Assembly: GCF_017086365.1 (NCBI RefSeq)
Contig: NZ_CP070969.1
Location: forward strand, 1,302,001 to 1,366,000
DNA from: Paenibacillus tianjinensis
GTDB lineage: Bacteria; Bacillota; Bacilli; Paenibacillales; Paenibacillaceae
DNA length: 64,000 nt
Direction of reading: 5' to 3'
The first letter of the stretch is position 1, and each line of letters begins with the position of its first letter. Made by a program: the position numbers and the translations under genes. Under the pieces are notes generated by a model that was not told the origin of the DNA, did no database searches, and worked only from the letters and a program-made list of their open reading frames with translations. Below are positions 44,624-53,859 of this stretch, piece after piece.

Positions 44624-45372
44624 TCAGCTTAACGCAAATATCGAAGTCATTCGGCCGGCATCAGGTGCTCAGCAATATAGATTTAACGGTGACCAAAGGA
44701 GAGGTTGTCGTCATTCTAGGGCCCAGCGGATCAGGCAAGACGACACTGCTGCGCTGTGTGAACTATCTGGAAAAGCCCAGCGGCGGAGAGATCGCCATCG
44801 GGGATTTCAAGGTAAACTGCAAGCATGCCCGCAAAAAGGAGATTCATCAGCTCCGGCAAAAAACGGCAATGGTGTTCCAGCAGTACAATCTGTTCCGGCA
44901 CAAAACCGCACTCGAGAACGTGATGGAAGGGCTGCTGATTGTCAAAAAGCTTCCGAAGGACGAAGCCAGAAAGCGGAGCATTGCGCTGCTTGAAAAGGTT
45001 GGCCTCGGCAGCAAGCTGGACGCTTATCCGAGCCAGCTGTCCGGAGGCCAGCAGCAACGGGTCGGCATTGCCCGTGCCCTGGCGCTGGAGCCGGAGGTTA
45101 TTCTATTCGATGAACCGACGTCGGCGCTGGACCCGGAGCTGGTGGGCGAAGTGCTGGCCGTTATCCGCAAAATTGCTAAGGAAGGAATTACTATGATTGT
45201 GGTGACCCATGAGATGGGCTTTGCCCGCGATGTGGCGAACCATGTGGTCTTCATGGACGGCGGCGTCATTGTTGAAGAAGGCACACCAACAGAGCTGTTC
45301 AACCATCCGCGTGAAGAACGAACGAAGCAGTTTCTGAAGCGGATCACACCTGAACTGAACTATTCCATATAG
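44620..45372 (+). CDS. Amino-acid ABC transporter ATPase (TcyN-like)
   Basis: 250-residue ATPase of the polar amino acid uptake family. Walker [12 protein letters not shown] (about 33-43), Q-loop in [10 protein letters not shown], signature [15 protein letters not shown], Walker [22 protein letters not shown]-loop VVTHEMGFA. The ATG overlaps the permease 2 stop. Eleven bases separate it from the monooxygenase gene. Confidence 0.93.
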   Translation: MISLTQISKSFGRHQVLSNIDLTVTKGEVVVILGPSGSGKTTLLRCVNYLEKPSGGEIAIGDFKVNCKHARKKEIHQLRQKTAMVFQQYNLFRHKTALENVMEGLLIVKKLPKDEARKRSIALLEKVGLGSKLDAYPSQLSGGQQQRVGIARALALEPEVILFDEPTSALDPELVGEVLAVIRKIAKEGITMIVVTHEMGFARDVANHVVFMDGGVIVEEGTPTELFNHPREERTKQFLKRITPELNYSI

Positions 45373-45383
45373 GGGGCAAAATC

Positions 45384-46400
45384 ATGGCCATTACAATCAG
45401 CGTACTCGATCAAAGTCCGATCTATCCGGGAGAAACAGCGGAGGAAGCCTTCCGGCATACCATCAGGCTGGCGCAGCTGTCTGAACAGCTGGGGTTCCGC
45501 CGTTTCTGGGTTTCCGAGCACCATGATTCTGAGCAGGTGGCAGGCTCCTCGCCGGAAGTGCTGATCTCCCATCTGCTTGCGAAGACGGAGCGTATCCGTA
45601 TCGGCTCCGGCGGAATTATGCTGCAGCATTACAGCCCGTACAAAGTGGCAGAGAATTTCAATGTGCTGGCTTCCCTGGCTCCGGGCCGGGTGGACCTGGG
45701 TGTAGGACGTGCTCCGGGCGGGCTGCCGCGCAGCACGCAGGCACTTCAGCAGGGGAAGGCGGATTCCCCCAGCCTGACGGATAAAATTATCGAGCTGGAG
45801 AAGTACGTACATAGCCGGCTTGAGGAAGATCATCCGCTGGCAGGGCTGAAGGCAGGCCCCATTCCGGGTACTGCTCCTGAGCTGTATGTGCTTGGGGCAA
45901 GTGTAAGCAGTGCGGAAATTGCCGCTGAGCTGGGCTTACCGTACGTGTTCTCCTTGTTCATCAACGGAGACCGGTCGGTGGCGCTGGAGGCGATCCGCGC
46001 TTACCGCAGCGGTTTTGTATCAGCGGAGGGCAGAGAGCCGCAGGCGATTATTGCCCTGGCACTCATTGCTGCGGAGACGGAGGAAGAAGCGAAGGAGCTG
46101 GCGGGAGCGCATAAGCTGATCCGGATTACGCTGGCGGGCGGGAAGACGCTGACGGTAGCTACCCGGGAGCAGGCGGAGGAATTTGCCCGCCAGAGCCAAG
46201 AAGCCTACACGATCGAAGAGCGGGAGCCGGAGGTTACCAAAGGCACAAAGGCCTCCGTGCGTGAACAGCTGCTGGCACTGTCGGAAGCCTCCGGTGTGGA
46301 GGAGTTCATCGTAACGACGAATGTGCAGCCGTTTGACAAACGGCTTCGCTCGTTTGAGCTGTTGAGTGAAGCGCTCGCTGAGGTGACGGCAGAGGCCTAA
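45384..46400 (+). CDS. Luciferase-like flavin monooxygenase (YtmO/CmoO-like)
   Basis: 338-residue LLM-class enzyme (bacterial-luciferase-type TIM barrel using FMNH2). SVLDQSPIYPGETAEEAFRHT, RFWVSEHHDSEQVAGSSPEVL (in parts FWVSEHH, AGSSPEVLI) and IRIGSGGIMLQHYSPYKVAE define the YtmO group; GRVDLGVGRAPGG follows at about 110. In B. subtilis ytmO lies directly after the transporter genes in the ytmI operon. It probably oxidises an acylated S-modified cysteine or helps the second monooxygenase; the exact reaction is not shown. Confidence 0.88.
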   Translation: MAITISVLDQSPIYPGETAEEAFRHTIRLAQLSEQLGFRRFWVSEHHDSEQVAGSSPEVLISHLLAKTERIRIGSGGIMLQHYSPYKVAENFNVLASLAPGRVDLGVGRAPGGLPRSTQALQQGKADSPSLTDKIIELEKYVHSRLEEDHPLAGLKAGPIPGTAPELYVLGASVSSAEIAAELGLPYVFSLFINGDRSVALEAIRAYRSGFVSAEGREPQAIIALALIAAETEEEAKELAGAHKLIRITLAGGKTLTVATREQAEEFARQSQEAYTIEEREPEVTKGTKASVREQLLALSEASGVEEFIVTTNVQPFDKRLRSFELLSEALAEVTAEA

Positions 46401-46467
46401 GGTACAAAGTATAAGGCGAAGGAAACCGGAATCAGACAGGAAATCGTAAAAGGAAGGGAGCCTGTAT

Positions 46468-47649
46468 ATGACCAGTAAAACCGCCGAGCTGAGCGCAGAA
46501 GCGCTCGGCGATCAGTTAACCGGAATCCGCCGTCATCTGCATCGGCACCCGGAGCTGTCCAATGAAGAATTTGAAACGACAAAATATATTACTTCGCAGC
46601 TTACACAGGCCGGGATTAAAATTCTGGATTACGGGCTGGCAACCGGTGTAATCGCAGAGATTGGAAGCGGCAGGTCCGGTCCGGTCATCGCCCTGCGGGC
46701 CGATATTGATGCCTTGCCGATCCAGGAGGAAACCGGCGCGGAGTATGCCTCGCAGGTTCACGGCAAAATGCACGCGTGCGGTCATGACTTTCATACGGCG
46801 GCATTGCTCGGCGCGGCCTATCTGTTGAAGCAGCAGGAGGAGCAGCTGCCGGGTACGGTGCGCCTCTTGTTCCAGCCCGCAGAGGAGAAGGCACAAGGGG
46901 CGCAGCGGATTATCAGCAGCGGGGCACTGCAAGAGGTGCGCGCGGTAATCGGGCTGCACAACAAGCCCGACCTGCCGGTCGGAACGATCGGCATTACCGG
47001 CGGCCCGCTCATGGCAGCCGCGGACGGGTTTGTGGTTGAGATTCTGGGCGGGAGCTCACATGCGGCGGTGCCGGAAGCAGGGACCGATCCTATCGTAGCC
47101 GCTTCGCATATAGTGACTGCGCTTCAGTCCATCATCAGCCGCAATGTCAGCCCTCTTGAAAGCGCGGTGGTGAGTGTGACGCAGATCCACAGCGGCAATT
47201 CATGGAATATCATTCCGGACCAAGCGGTGCTGGAAGGCACGATCCGCACGTTCGATGAAGCCGTGCGCATTAAGGTTTTGGAGCGCTTCGAGCAGGTAAC
47301 GGCTGGAGTAGCCGCCGCCCTGGGAGCATCTGCTACTGTCCGCTGGATCGGCGGACCGCCGCCGGTAATTAACGACGAAGCCCTTGCCGCGCTTGGGATC
47401 GAGTCGGCCGAAGCACTCGGCTACCGAGCGGTGAAGCCGGTACCCTCTCCGGCGGGTGAGGACTTTGCCTTCTACCAGCGCGTAGTGCCGGGACTGTTCG
47501 TCTTCGCCGGCACGGACGGAAGCCGGGAATGGCATCATCCGGCCTTCGATCTGGATGAACGGGCATTGCCGGTGGCCGCCCGCTTCCTCGCGGATATCGC
47601 TGTACGTTCCTTGGAGTACTACGCTTCCGGGGGAGGTGCGGAATCATAG
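46468..47649 (+). CDS. M20 deacylase/aminoacylase (YtnL/SndA-like)
   Basis: 393-residue amidohydrolase of the aminoacylase/HipO branch of M20. IRRHLHRHPELSNEEFETTKYI opens the domain (HRHPELS), LRADIDALPIQE and HGKMHACGHDFHTAALLGAA supply the metal Cys and His, FQPAEEKAQGA the catalytic Glu pair, and SPAGEDFAFYQ near the C-terminus the last metal His region. Relatives remove N-acyl groups from amino acids; YtnL does so in the S-alkylcysteine route, freeing cysteine. If the start codon of the next gene were ATG rather than ATA, this protein would be four residues longer (ESWLSI). Confidence 0.88.
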   Translation: MTSKTAELSAEALGDQLTGIRRHLHRHPELSNEEFETTKYITSQLTQAGIKILDYGLATGVIAEIGSGRSGPVIALRADIDALPIQEETGAEYASQVHGKMHACGHDFHTAALLGAAYLLKQQEEQLPGTVRLLFQPAEEKAQGAQRIISSGALQEVRAVIGLHNKPDLPVGTIGITGGPLMAAADGFVVEILGGSSHAAVPEAGTDPIVAASHIVTALQSIISRNVSPLESAVVSVTQIHSGNSWNIIPDQAVLEGTIRTFDEAVRIKVLERFEQVTAGVAAALGASATVRWIGGPPPVINDEALAALGIESAEALGYRAVKPVPSPAGEDFAFYQRVVPGLFVFAGTDGSREWHHPAFDLDERALPVAARFLADIAVRSLEYYASGGGAES

Positions 47650-48821
47650 CTGAGCATTTAAATTATGACGTCATTATCGTTGGCGCAGGCTCAATGGGGA
47701 TGAGTGCCGGGTATGAGCTGGCCCGGCGCGCGGTGAAGACGCTGCTCATCGATGCCTTTGATCCGCCGCATACAGAAGGAAGTCATCACGGCGATACCCG
47801 GCTGATCCGCCATGCGTATAGCGGAGATCCCGCCTATATTGATCTGGCACTGCGTGCAGATGTGTTATGGCAGGAAGCCGAGCAGCTAAGCGGAACAGAG
47901 CTGCTGGTACGCTCGGGAGTGCTCAATCTCGCGGACAGCGCCGTCTATTCCTTCAGCGGCCGTCTGGCTGAAGCAGAGAAACGGAAGGTGCGGGTAGAGC
48001 ACCTGGACGCCGGGGAAATCCGGCGGCGCTGGCCGGCCCTGAGCATTCCTGAATCGTTCGCAGCGATGTATGAGCCGGATGCCGGATATTTGTACAGTGA
48101 GCGGTGTATTGCAGCTTACCGCCAGCTTGCTCTGGCACATGGAGCGGAACTGCTGACGAATACACCGGTATTGAATATCACGGCGCGCGAAGGCAGTGTT
48201 ACGATTCACACGGCTAAAGGTGATTATCACGGAGCAGCAGCGATTCTTAGCGCCGGAGCCTGGTTCAGCATGTTGGCGCCTTTTGTGCATCTGCCAATTA
48301 AGGCGGTCCGCAAGGTCGTCGGCTGGTTTGATAGCGCACCGGCTTTTGCTGCCGGGAATTTCCCCGGGTTTACGCTGGGAACCGAGGAAGGCGGTTATTA
48401 CGGCTTTCCCGGTATTGGCGGGGCCGGCCTGAAGATCGGCCGGCATGATACGGGTCGGGAATGGTCGCCGGGTGAACCGCTGGCGCCGTTCGGCAGTGAA
48501 GCCGCCGACGAGGGAGACCTCCGCCGGGTGCTGGAGGCTTACATGCCGGGTGCCGCCGGGCGGCTGCTTAAAGGCTCTGTATGCAAATATGAGCATACGC
48601 CGGATGAAGATTTTATCATAGACCGCCATCCGCTCCACCCTAATGTGCTGTTAGCCGGAGGATTCTCGGGGCATGGCTTTAAATTTTCCAGTGTCGTAGG
48701 AGAAATACTGGCGGACCTCACGATCAGCGGGGCAACAAGCCATAATATCCGGCCCTTTTCGTTATCGCGCTTCACACCGTCTGGCCATTCACAGGCAGGT
48801 CTTATATTGGAGGGGATGTAA
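47646..48821 (+). CDS. Sarcosine-oxidase-like FAD oxidase, non-standard (ATA) start
   Basis: 391 residues of the monomeric sarcosine oxidase/N-methyltryptophan oxidase (MSOX/SolA) family. The first conventional start is the ATG at 47694, but the essential FAD-binding strand VIIVGAGSMGM lies before it in frame. The only sensible initiation point is ATA at 47646 (or ATC at 47643), eight or so bases after GGGAGGTG. The DAFDPPHTEGSHHGDTRLIRHAY region (GSHHGDTRLIRHAY) and GFSGHGFKFSSVVGE are MSOX hallmarks; the covalent-FAD cysteine is in KGSVCKYEHTPDEDF. It oxidises a secondary or N-methyl amine to imine with H2O2. The substrate here may be an N-alkylated cysteine derivative. Confidence 0.82.
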   Translation: MAEHLNYDVIIVGAGSMGMSAGYELARRAVKTLLIDAFDPPHTEGSHHGDTRLIRHAYSGDPAYIDLALRADVLWQEAEQLSGTELLVRSGVLNLADSAVYSFSGRLAEAEKRKVRVEHLDAGEIRRRWPALSIPESFAAMYEPDAGYLYSERCIAAYRQLALAHGAELLTNTPVLNITAREGSVTIHTAKGDYHGAAAILSAGAWFSMLAPFVHLPIKAVRKVVGWFDSAPAFAAGNFPGFTLGTEEGGYYGFPGIGGAGLKIGRHDTGREWSPGEPLAPFGSEAADEGDLRRVLEAYMPGAAGRLLKGSVCKYEHTPDEDFIIDRHPLHPNVLLAGGFSGHGFKFSSVVGEILADLTISGATSHNIRPFSLSRFTPSGHSQAGLILEGM

Positions 48822-49300
48822 TGAGCAGTGCTCAAATCAGTGAGTATCTAAATACGCATCAGCAATTAGTACAAGCGACAGACGGGTTAACGGAGGAACA
48901 GCTGAAATGGAAGGCGGAACCGGCCAGCTGGAGTATTACGGAGGTGCTGGCTCATCTAGCTGATCACAGCATTGTAGTTTCATTCCGCATCCGTGACATC
49001 CTTGCAGGTACCACAGCACAGCTGCCGGCCTTTAACCAGGATGCCTGGATCAGCGGGCAGTATGCCAATCAGGGAAACGCCGCCGACAGTCTGGAGCTGT
49101 TCCGCAGCCTGCTGCATTATAACAGCCTGCTGCTTGGCCGTTTGAGTGCAGAGGATTGGGAGAAAAGCGGAATCAACTTCAAAGGTGACACCGTGAGAAT
49201 AACCGACATTGTCCGCAGCTTCACTGCACATGTGCAGAACCATCTTGCCCAGATTGGACGGATTAAGCAGGGCGCAGTCATCGCAGCATACATTCAGTAA
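48821..49300 (+). CDS. DinB-like metal-binding protein
   Basis: 159-residue four-helix-bundle protein of the DinB/YfiT superfamily. The three-His metal site is suggested by LAHLADHS (about 45-52) and AHVQNHLAQI (about 138-147). WKAEPASWSITEVLAHLADH is the common DinB_2 opening (in parts EPASWSITE). Members include bacillithiol- and mycothiol-dependent S-transferases, which would fit a thiol-handling operon. It overlaps the flavin oxidase stop by one base (TAATG). Confidence 0.85.
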   Translation: MSSAQISEYLNTHQQLVQATDGLTEEQLKWKAEPASWSITEVLAHLADHSIVVSFRIRDILAGTTAQLPAFNQDAWISGQYANQGNAADSLELFRSLLHYNSLLLGRLSAEDWEKSGINFKGDTVRITDIVRSFTAHVQNHLAQIGRIKQGAVIAAYIQ

Positions 49301-49336
49301 GGCTTAGCGTATCAAAACTAGGCGTATGCAAAGTTA

Positions 49337-49547
49337 TGTAGATTGAACTTGAAAACAGACATGTAGGGAAAAGTGGCGGAGGGGAATTTTGGAACTGTAG
49401 GAGCAGTAGCATCCGCCTTTATGTTTGAATTTCGACCGTGAACAACGGTTTCAATCAGGAAATTCAAACATAACAGCGGCCGGAAGTCCAAATATTCCCT
49501 GTAGTCACGGCCTATCCCATAATAGAGACTCACAAGTTCAACCTATA
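49337..49547. repeat. Long hairpin (MITE-like) element, copy B
   Basis: The ~335-base gap between the DinB and monooxygenase genes contains a foldback unit of about 211 bases. The ends TGTAGATTGAACTTG and CAAGTTCAACCTATA are complementary at 13 of 15 positions; a second pair is GGGAATTTTGGAACT / AGTCCAAATATTCCC; the centre is a perfect 14-base inverted repeat TATGTTTGAATTTC (49420-49433) / GAAATTCAAACATA (49459-49472), with ACCGT-gaaca-ACGGT at the apex. The right arm recurs at 27778-27833. No coding capacity. Confidence 0.65.
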
Positions 49548-49635
49548 AATTAAAAATAAGAACTTGCTTCCGAAGCATGTTTTGCGAAGAAGATCAATGA
49601 AGCGGATGCTAATATAACTTTGAGGAGGAACGAAC

Positions 49636-50973
49636 ATGACCAAACCAAAACAACTGAAGCTGGGCGCACTGCTGCACGGAGTGGGAGGCAGCACGTCGAT
49701 GTGGCGCCATCCGGACGCCAAGCCTGATGCCAGTGTGAACTTCGAATTATATAAACAGTGGGTACAGAAGGCAGAGGAAGGCAAGCTGGATCTGATCTTC
49801 ATCGCGGACGGCTTGTACATTAACGAAAAGTCCATTCCGCATTTCCTGAACCGGTTTGAGCCGCTGACGATTCTCAGCGCACTTGCTGCTGTCAGTACTA
49901 ACATCGGTCTGGTCGGCACCTTGTCTACCTCCTACAGTGAACCCTTTACGGTTGCGCGCCAGTTCGGCTCTCTCGATGTTATCAGCGGCGGCCGGGCCGG
50001 CTGGAATGTGGTTACTTCCCCGCTGGAAGGCTCCGCTTCGAATTACAGCAAAAAAGAGCATCCGGACCATAGCAAACGCTACCGCATTGCAGAGGAGTAT
50101 TTACAGGTGGCGCGCGGTTTGTGGGATTCCTGGGAGGATGATGCGTTTGTCCGCGACAAGGAGTCAGGCGTCTTTTTTGATCCGCAAAAAATGCATACGC
50201 TGAACCATGAAGGGGAGTTCTTCTCTGTGAAGGGACCGCTCAATATTGCCCGTTCGAAGCAGGGGCAGCCGGTCGTGTTCCAGGCAGGTTCTTCGGAGGT
50301 CGGCAAAAACTACGCTTCGAAGGAAGCGGACGCTATCTTCACTGGACATGAATCGCTAGAGGATGCGCAGGCTTTCTATAGTGATGTGAAGTCGCGGATT
50401 GCCTCGTTTGGCCGGAACCCGGATGAGGTGCTGATCTTCCCGGGAATTGCCCCAATTATCGGCGACACGCCGGAGGAGGCGGAGCGCAAATACCAGGAGG
50501 TTGCCGGACTCGTAACGATCGAGAACGCACTGAATTATCTGGGCAGATTCTTCGAGCATCATGATTTCTCGCAGTATCCGCTGGATGAGCCGTTCCCTGA
50601 TGTTGGCGAGCTGGGACGTAACAGCTTCCAGAGCGGCACGGATAAGATTAAAAAGGATGCGAAGGAGCGCGGCTTAACGCTGCGGCAGGTTGCTATTCAA
50701 TCCGCTACTCCGCGCAGCAGCTTCATCGGGACTCCAGAGCAGGTAGCCGATCAGGTCCAGCTGTGGTTTGAATCGGGCGGCGCAGACGGATTCATGATCG
50801 CAGCCGCTGTACCGAACGGCCTGGAGGAATTCGTGGACCGGGTGGTGCCGATTCTCCAGGAGCGGGGATTGTTCCGCACGGAATACGAAAGTGACACCCT
50901 GCGCGGTAATCTTGGTATTCCTGTGCCGGAGAACCGCTACGCTAAGGCTTCCCAGCCGGCAGGACAGATTTGA
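49636..50973 (+). CDS. NtaA/DszA-type flavin monooxygenase (YtnJ/CmoJ-like)
   Basis: 445-residue LLM-class monooxygenase of the nitrilotriacetate/dibenzothiophene-sulfone group (NtaA, SnaA, DszA, YtnJ). [74 protein letters not shown] (in parts [21 protein letters not shown]) and [13 protein letters not shown] are diagnostic. B. subtilis YtnJ (CmoJ) oxidises the N-acetylated S-alkylcysteine to break the carbon-sulfur bond, using reduced FMN. ATG preceded by GAGGAGGAA. It restarts expression after the 335-base hairpin gap. Confidence 0.9.
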   Translation: MTKPKQLKLGALLHGVGGSTSMWRHPDAKPDASVNFELYKQWVQKAEEGKLDLIFIADGLYINEKSIPHFLNRFEPLTILSALAAVSTNIGLVGTLSTSYSEPFTVARQFGSLDVISGGRAGWNVVTSPLEGSASNYSKKEHPDHSKRYRIAEEYLQVARGLWDSWEDDAFVRDKESGVFFDPQKMHTLNHEGEFFSVKGPLNIARSKQGQPVVFQAGSSEVGKNYASKEADAIFTGHESLEDAQAFYSDVKSRIASFGRNPDEVLIFPGIAPIIGDTPEEAERKYQEVAGLVTIENALNYLGRFFEHHDFSQYPLDEPFPDVGELGRNSFQSGTDKIKKDAKERGLTLRQVAIQSATPRSSFIGTPEQVADQVQLWFESGGADGFMIAAAVPNGLEEFVDRVVPILQERGLFRTEYESDTLRGNLGIPVPENRYAKASQPAGQI

Positions 50974-52217
50974 CCGCTGATGGAAACGTTGCGGTGAACC
51001 GGAACCCGGGTATCGCGGAAATGCTGGCTTATACCGGTCAGCTAGAGGAAGAAATCATCTCGATCCGCCGTGATTTGCACACCCATCCAGAGCTGCTGTA
51101 CGATGTTGCCCGCACCTCTGATAAGGTAGCCGGCCTATTAGAAGAATGGGGGATTTCGGTACGGCGGAATGTTGGCAGGCATTTTGGAATGGGTGTCACC
51201 GGCACGCTGCAGGGGCTTGCGGGCAGCGGTCCGGTCATTCTGCTGCGGGCCGATATGGATGCTCTGCCGATTGAGGAACAAAATGAGCTGCCATACAAGT
51301 CTGTGAAGGCAGGAGTCATGCATGCCTGCGGACATGATGCCCATACCGCGATGCTGCTGGGGGCGGCCAAAGCTTTGGCAGCCTTCAGGGAGCAGCTGGC
51401 AGGCACGGTCCTGTTCGTCTTTCAGCCGGCGGAAGAAGGTGCAGTCCGGAGCCCGATAGACGGAAGGCTGCTCTCCGGGGGACGCGATATGATCGAGGAT
51501 GGAATTCTGGAAGACGTAGACTTTGCATATGCACTGCATGTCATGCCTGAGCTTCCGGCAGGGCAGCTGGGCGTTCACCCGCATTATGCCATGGCAGCCT
51601 CCAGCCATTTCAAGGTGGAATTTCAGGGAACGGCCGGACATCACAGCGCCCCGCACAATGCAGTGGATGCTATCCAGATGGCCGCGCAGTTTATAGCGGG
51701 CATCAACGGAATGATGGCGAATCAGACAGATCCGCAGGAAGCAGCAGTGCTGGCTTTCGGCACTGTGAATGCAGGTACAGCCGTGAACGTTATCGCTGAG
51801 CGCAGTGAACTGACTGGAACGTTCAGAGCTTTCTCGAAGACAACAGTAGCTGCGATTACAGAGGGACTAAAACGGCATGCTTCGTCGACTGCGGAAGCAT
51901 ACGGCGGAGAATACCGGATGGAGCTACGCGAGGGAATTACAGTGGTCAACGACGGGGAAGCCGTGCAGCGGATGCTTCGTGCAGCCCGTGAGGTGCTGGG
52001 GGAAGATCAGGCAGTATTGCTGGATCAGCCCAGTCTTGCCGGTGAAGACTTCGGCTGGTATCTTGACCGTGTTCCCGGTGCATTTGCCTTCATCGGCTGC
52101 GGAAATGTTGAGAAAGGAATTACTCATGCCATCCATCAGCCGCAGTTTACTATTGATGAAGATATGCTGGTCCACGGCGCAAGGATATGGGTCAGCCTTG
52201 TAATGCAGCACAAATGA
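50970..52217 (+). CDS. Second M20 amidohydrolase/aminoacylase
   Basis: 415 residues, TTG start overlapping the monooxygenase stop (TTGA), so translationally coupled. Motifs: [67 protein letters not shown] (catalytic Glu) and [24 protein letters not shown]. It belongs to the same HipO/aminoacylase branch as the protein at 46.5-47.6 kb but is clearly diverged. Probably deacylates a different N-acyl cysteine product or the product of the second monooxygenase. Confidence 0.88.
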   Translation: MTADGNVAVNRNPGIAEMLAYTGQLEEEIISIRRDLHTHPELLYDVARTSDKVAGLLEEWGISVRRNVGRHFGMGVTGTLQGLAGSGPVILLRADMDALPIEEQNELPYKSVKAGVMHACGHDAHTAMLLGAAKALAAFREQLAGTVLFVFQPAEEGAVRSPIDGRLLSGGRDMIEDGILEDVDFAYALHVMPELPAGQLGVHPHYAMAASSHFKVEFQGTAGHHSAPHNAVDAIQMAAQFIAGINGMMANQTDPQEAAVLAFGTVNAGTAVNVIAERSELTGTFRAFSKTTVAAITEGLKRHASSTAEAYGGEYRMELREGITVVNDGEAVQRMLRAAREVLGEDQAVLLDQPSLAGEDFGWYLDRVPGAFAFIGCGNVEKGITHAIHQPQFTIDEDMLVHGARIWVSLVMQHK

Positions 52218-52229
52218 ACGAGTTGCGTC

Positions 52230-52290
52230 CAATATTTAAGGGATATCTAATGAGCCGGGAGGCTCCTTGGATATCCCATTTTGTTATAGA
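52230..52290 (+). terminator. Terminator of the S-alkylcysteine cluster
   Basis: GGGATATC / GATATCCC outer stem with inner GAGCC / GGCTC stem, followed by ATTTTGTT. Confidence 0.65.
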
Positions 52291-52351
52291 AGCGGGACCC
52301 GTGCAGATGCAGCCGGAAGAGCCTTTAAAACCATTAAAAGTTAAGGCAGGT

Positions 52352-52440
52352 GCGGAATAATCCCATTGTTTCCATCCTTCCAATGCGTAAGTGCGGATAT
52401 AAGCGGAATAATCCCATTGTTTCCGTCCTTCCAGTGCGAA
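52352..52440. repeat. Two direct repeats of about 38 bases
   Basis: GCGGAATAATCCCATTGTTTCC-n-TCCTTCCA-n-TGCG occurs at 52352-52390 and again at 52403-52440, period 51, with two substitutions. It lies in the otherwise gene-free region between convergent genes (52218-52576). Confidence 0.75.
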
Positions 52441-52499
52441 GGTCAGGTTTACCCGCTTACCCCACACGTAAAGAGTGGCTGCTCTAACTGCCAACAACA

Positions 52500-52541
52500 C
52501 AGAGCAGCGATCCCCCGGATATCGGAGGATCGCTGCTCTGA
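52500..52541. terminator. Bidirectional hairpin before the pspA end
   Basis: CAGAGCAGCGATCC / GGATCGCTGCTCTG is a perfect 14-base stem. T content after it is modest on either strand, but the position between convergent genes fits a terminator. Confidence 0.65.
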
Positions 52542-52576
52542 TCTGTTTCATAGTATGCAATTTATAAACGGCTGCC

Positions 52577-53269
52577 TTACTTTACGCTGCCATCTTCCGG
52601 CTTCTGTGTGCGCAGACGCGCCAGCTCGGCTTCCACAGCGTTTTGCAGTGCCGGATCAATGGCGGGAGCCTGGGCCGGCTGGCCTGCCTGTGCTTCCCAT
52701 TCATTGATCTTGTCCTCCATCCGTTCGAAGCCTCGTGATGCTGCACCGGCACTAATGATCGGTCCGTATCCGGGAGCGCCAGAATATCCAGAACGGTTCT
52801 GAGCAGCAGCCTGTTTGCTCAGCTCCGCCGCTTTGCGGGCGCGTTCAGCCAGCTCTGCCCGTTTCGCCTTCAGCCGTTCATGCTCAGCTTTGGCATTGTG
52901 CAGATTAACCTCAAGCGCAGCAAGAGTCTGAAGTGTTTCTTCGAGGATGCCTTCTGTTTCCTGAATACTTTCCTGGTACCGCAGCTTAGCCATTACTGAA
53001 GCTCTGGCTGCCGGTTCATTGCCTTCACTCATCGCTTTGACAGCAGCGGCTTCACTGTTCTCCGCCTGCGCCTGATATTCGGCTTTGCGGCGTTCCAGCA
53101 CGCTTGCCGTTACTCTGAGCTCACGCTGCTTGCTTTCGGCAATGCCGATTTTTTCATCCAGGTCCCGCAGATATTGTCCGGTCAGCAGGACCGGGTCTTC
53201 CAGTTTGTTCAATCCTTCGTGAATTGCTGCTTTGGTAAGGGTGGTAATACGTTCGAATATGCTGCTCAT
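52577..53269 (-). CDS. pspA: PspA/IM30 family membrane-stress protein
   Basis: 230 residues, start at the ATG at 53269 (AAAGGAGA nine bases upstream; ATG 53275 is too close to that site). Almost wholly helical: an amphipathic N-terminus (SIFERITTLTKAAIHEGLNKLEDP) that binds membrane, then long coiled coils to about residue 165, then a Gly/Ala/Pro-rich linker and a short C-terminal helix. PspA forms ESCRT-III-like rings and carpets that stabilise the damaged inner membrane. It is encoded just after a PspC-domain gene, its usual partner. Confidence 0.9.
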   Translation of the reverse strand: MSSIFERITTLTKAAIHEGLNKLEDPVLLTGQYLRDLDEKIGIAESKQRELRVTASVLERRKAEYQAQAENSEAAAVKAMSEGNEPAARASVMAKLRYQESIQETEGILEETLQTLAALEVNLHNAKAEHERLKAKRAELAERARKAAELSKQAAAQNRSGYSGAPGYGPIISAGAASRGFERMEDKINEWEAQAGQPAQAPAIDPALQNAVEAELARLRTQKPEDGSVK

Positions 53270-53331
53270 GTTCATTTCTCCTTTGAATTTGAATTTTGGA
53301 TTTATTAATTGAACCGTGACTTCATCCAAGA

Positions 53332-53550
53332 TTAATAATGATCGAAGCTATCGGTGAAACCTGAGAAAGATTCTTTAGGGACGATAATGCTGGCAACGAT
53401 ATAGATGAATACCACTGTACCGAAGCTGAAAATTGCAGCGGCTGCTACAAGCAGTCTGACGAGCGTGGTATCAAGATTAAAGTAACGGGCCAGCCCTCCG
53501 CATAAACCAGTAACTTTCTTGTCTGTCTCGGAACGGAATAATTTTTTCAT
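53332..53550 (-). CDS. pspC: PspC-domain membrane protein
   Basis: 72 residues comprising one PspC domain: KKVTGLCGGLARYFNLDTTLVRLL, then a membrane helix of about 25 residues (LLVAAAAIFSFGTVVFIYIVASII) and the IVPKE end. Start ATG with GAGAGGAAG. It senses or relays envelope stress to PspA in other bacteria. Upstream of pspA on the same strand, so the two make an operon. Confidence 0.9.
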   Translation of the reverse strand: MKKLFRSETDKKVTGLCGGLARYFNLDTTLVRLLVAAAAIFSFGTVVFIYIVASIIVPKESFSGFTDSFDHY

Positions 53551-53859
53551 TGTTTTCTCTTCCTCTCTTGTAATGTCCGTTGTCTATGTGTTTATTCTAC
53601 GGCGATTTGCAGTCTTGCAAAACGGCCTTGGGACTGTTTTTCAGTCCAGACCTAAGGCGGGGATGGTTCCCGCAATAAGACGGGGCAAGTCCAGGCAGAA
53701 CCTGATGCGCTGCAGCATTCTTTTTTACATAAGAAACCACCCTGTGTAATCCCCGCTTAACACTCCGGCCCTATACTTGTAGTAAGTTTCTCCCTCCAAA
53801 CCTTTTTAGAGAAGGATTAAATTTCGGATAAAACTATGGACAATAAGGAGGACTGGCCT

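Noticed and set aside
49337..49547. CRISPR-like reading of the repeated segments
   Set aside because: The arms are inverted, not direct, with no regular spacers and no cas genes in the window.
52192..52560. 122-codon minus-strand frame with repeated EGWKQWDYSA-like peptides
   Set aside because: The peptide repeats come from the 38-base DNA repeat and the frame crosses two terminator hairpins, so it is unlikely to be a gene.
53519..53749. 76-codon plus-strand frame opposite pspC
   Set aside because: Runs through the pspC start and promoter region, with no ribosome-binding site of its own.
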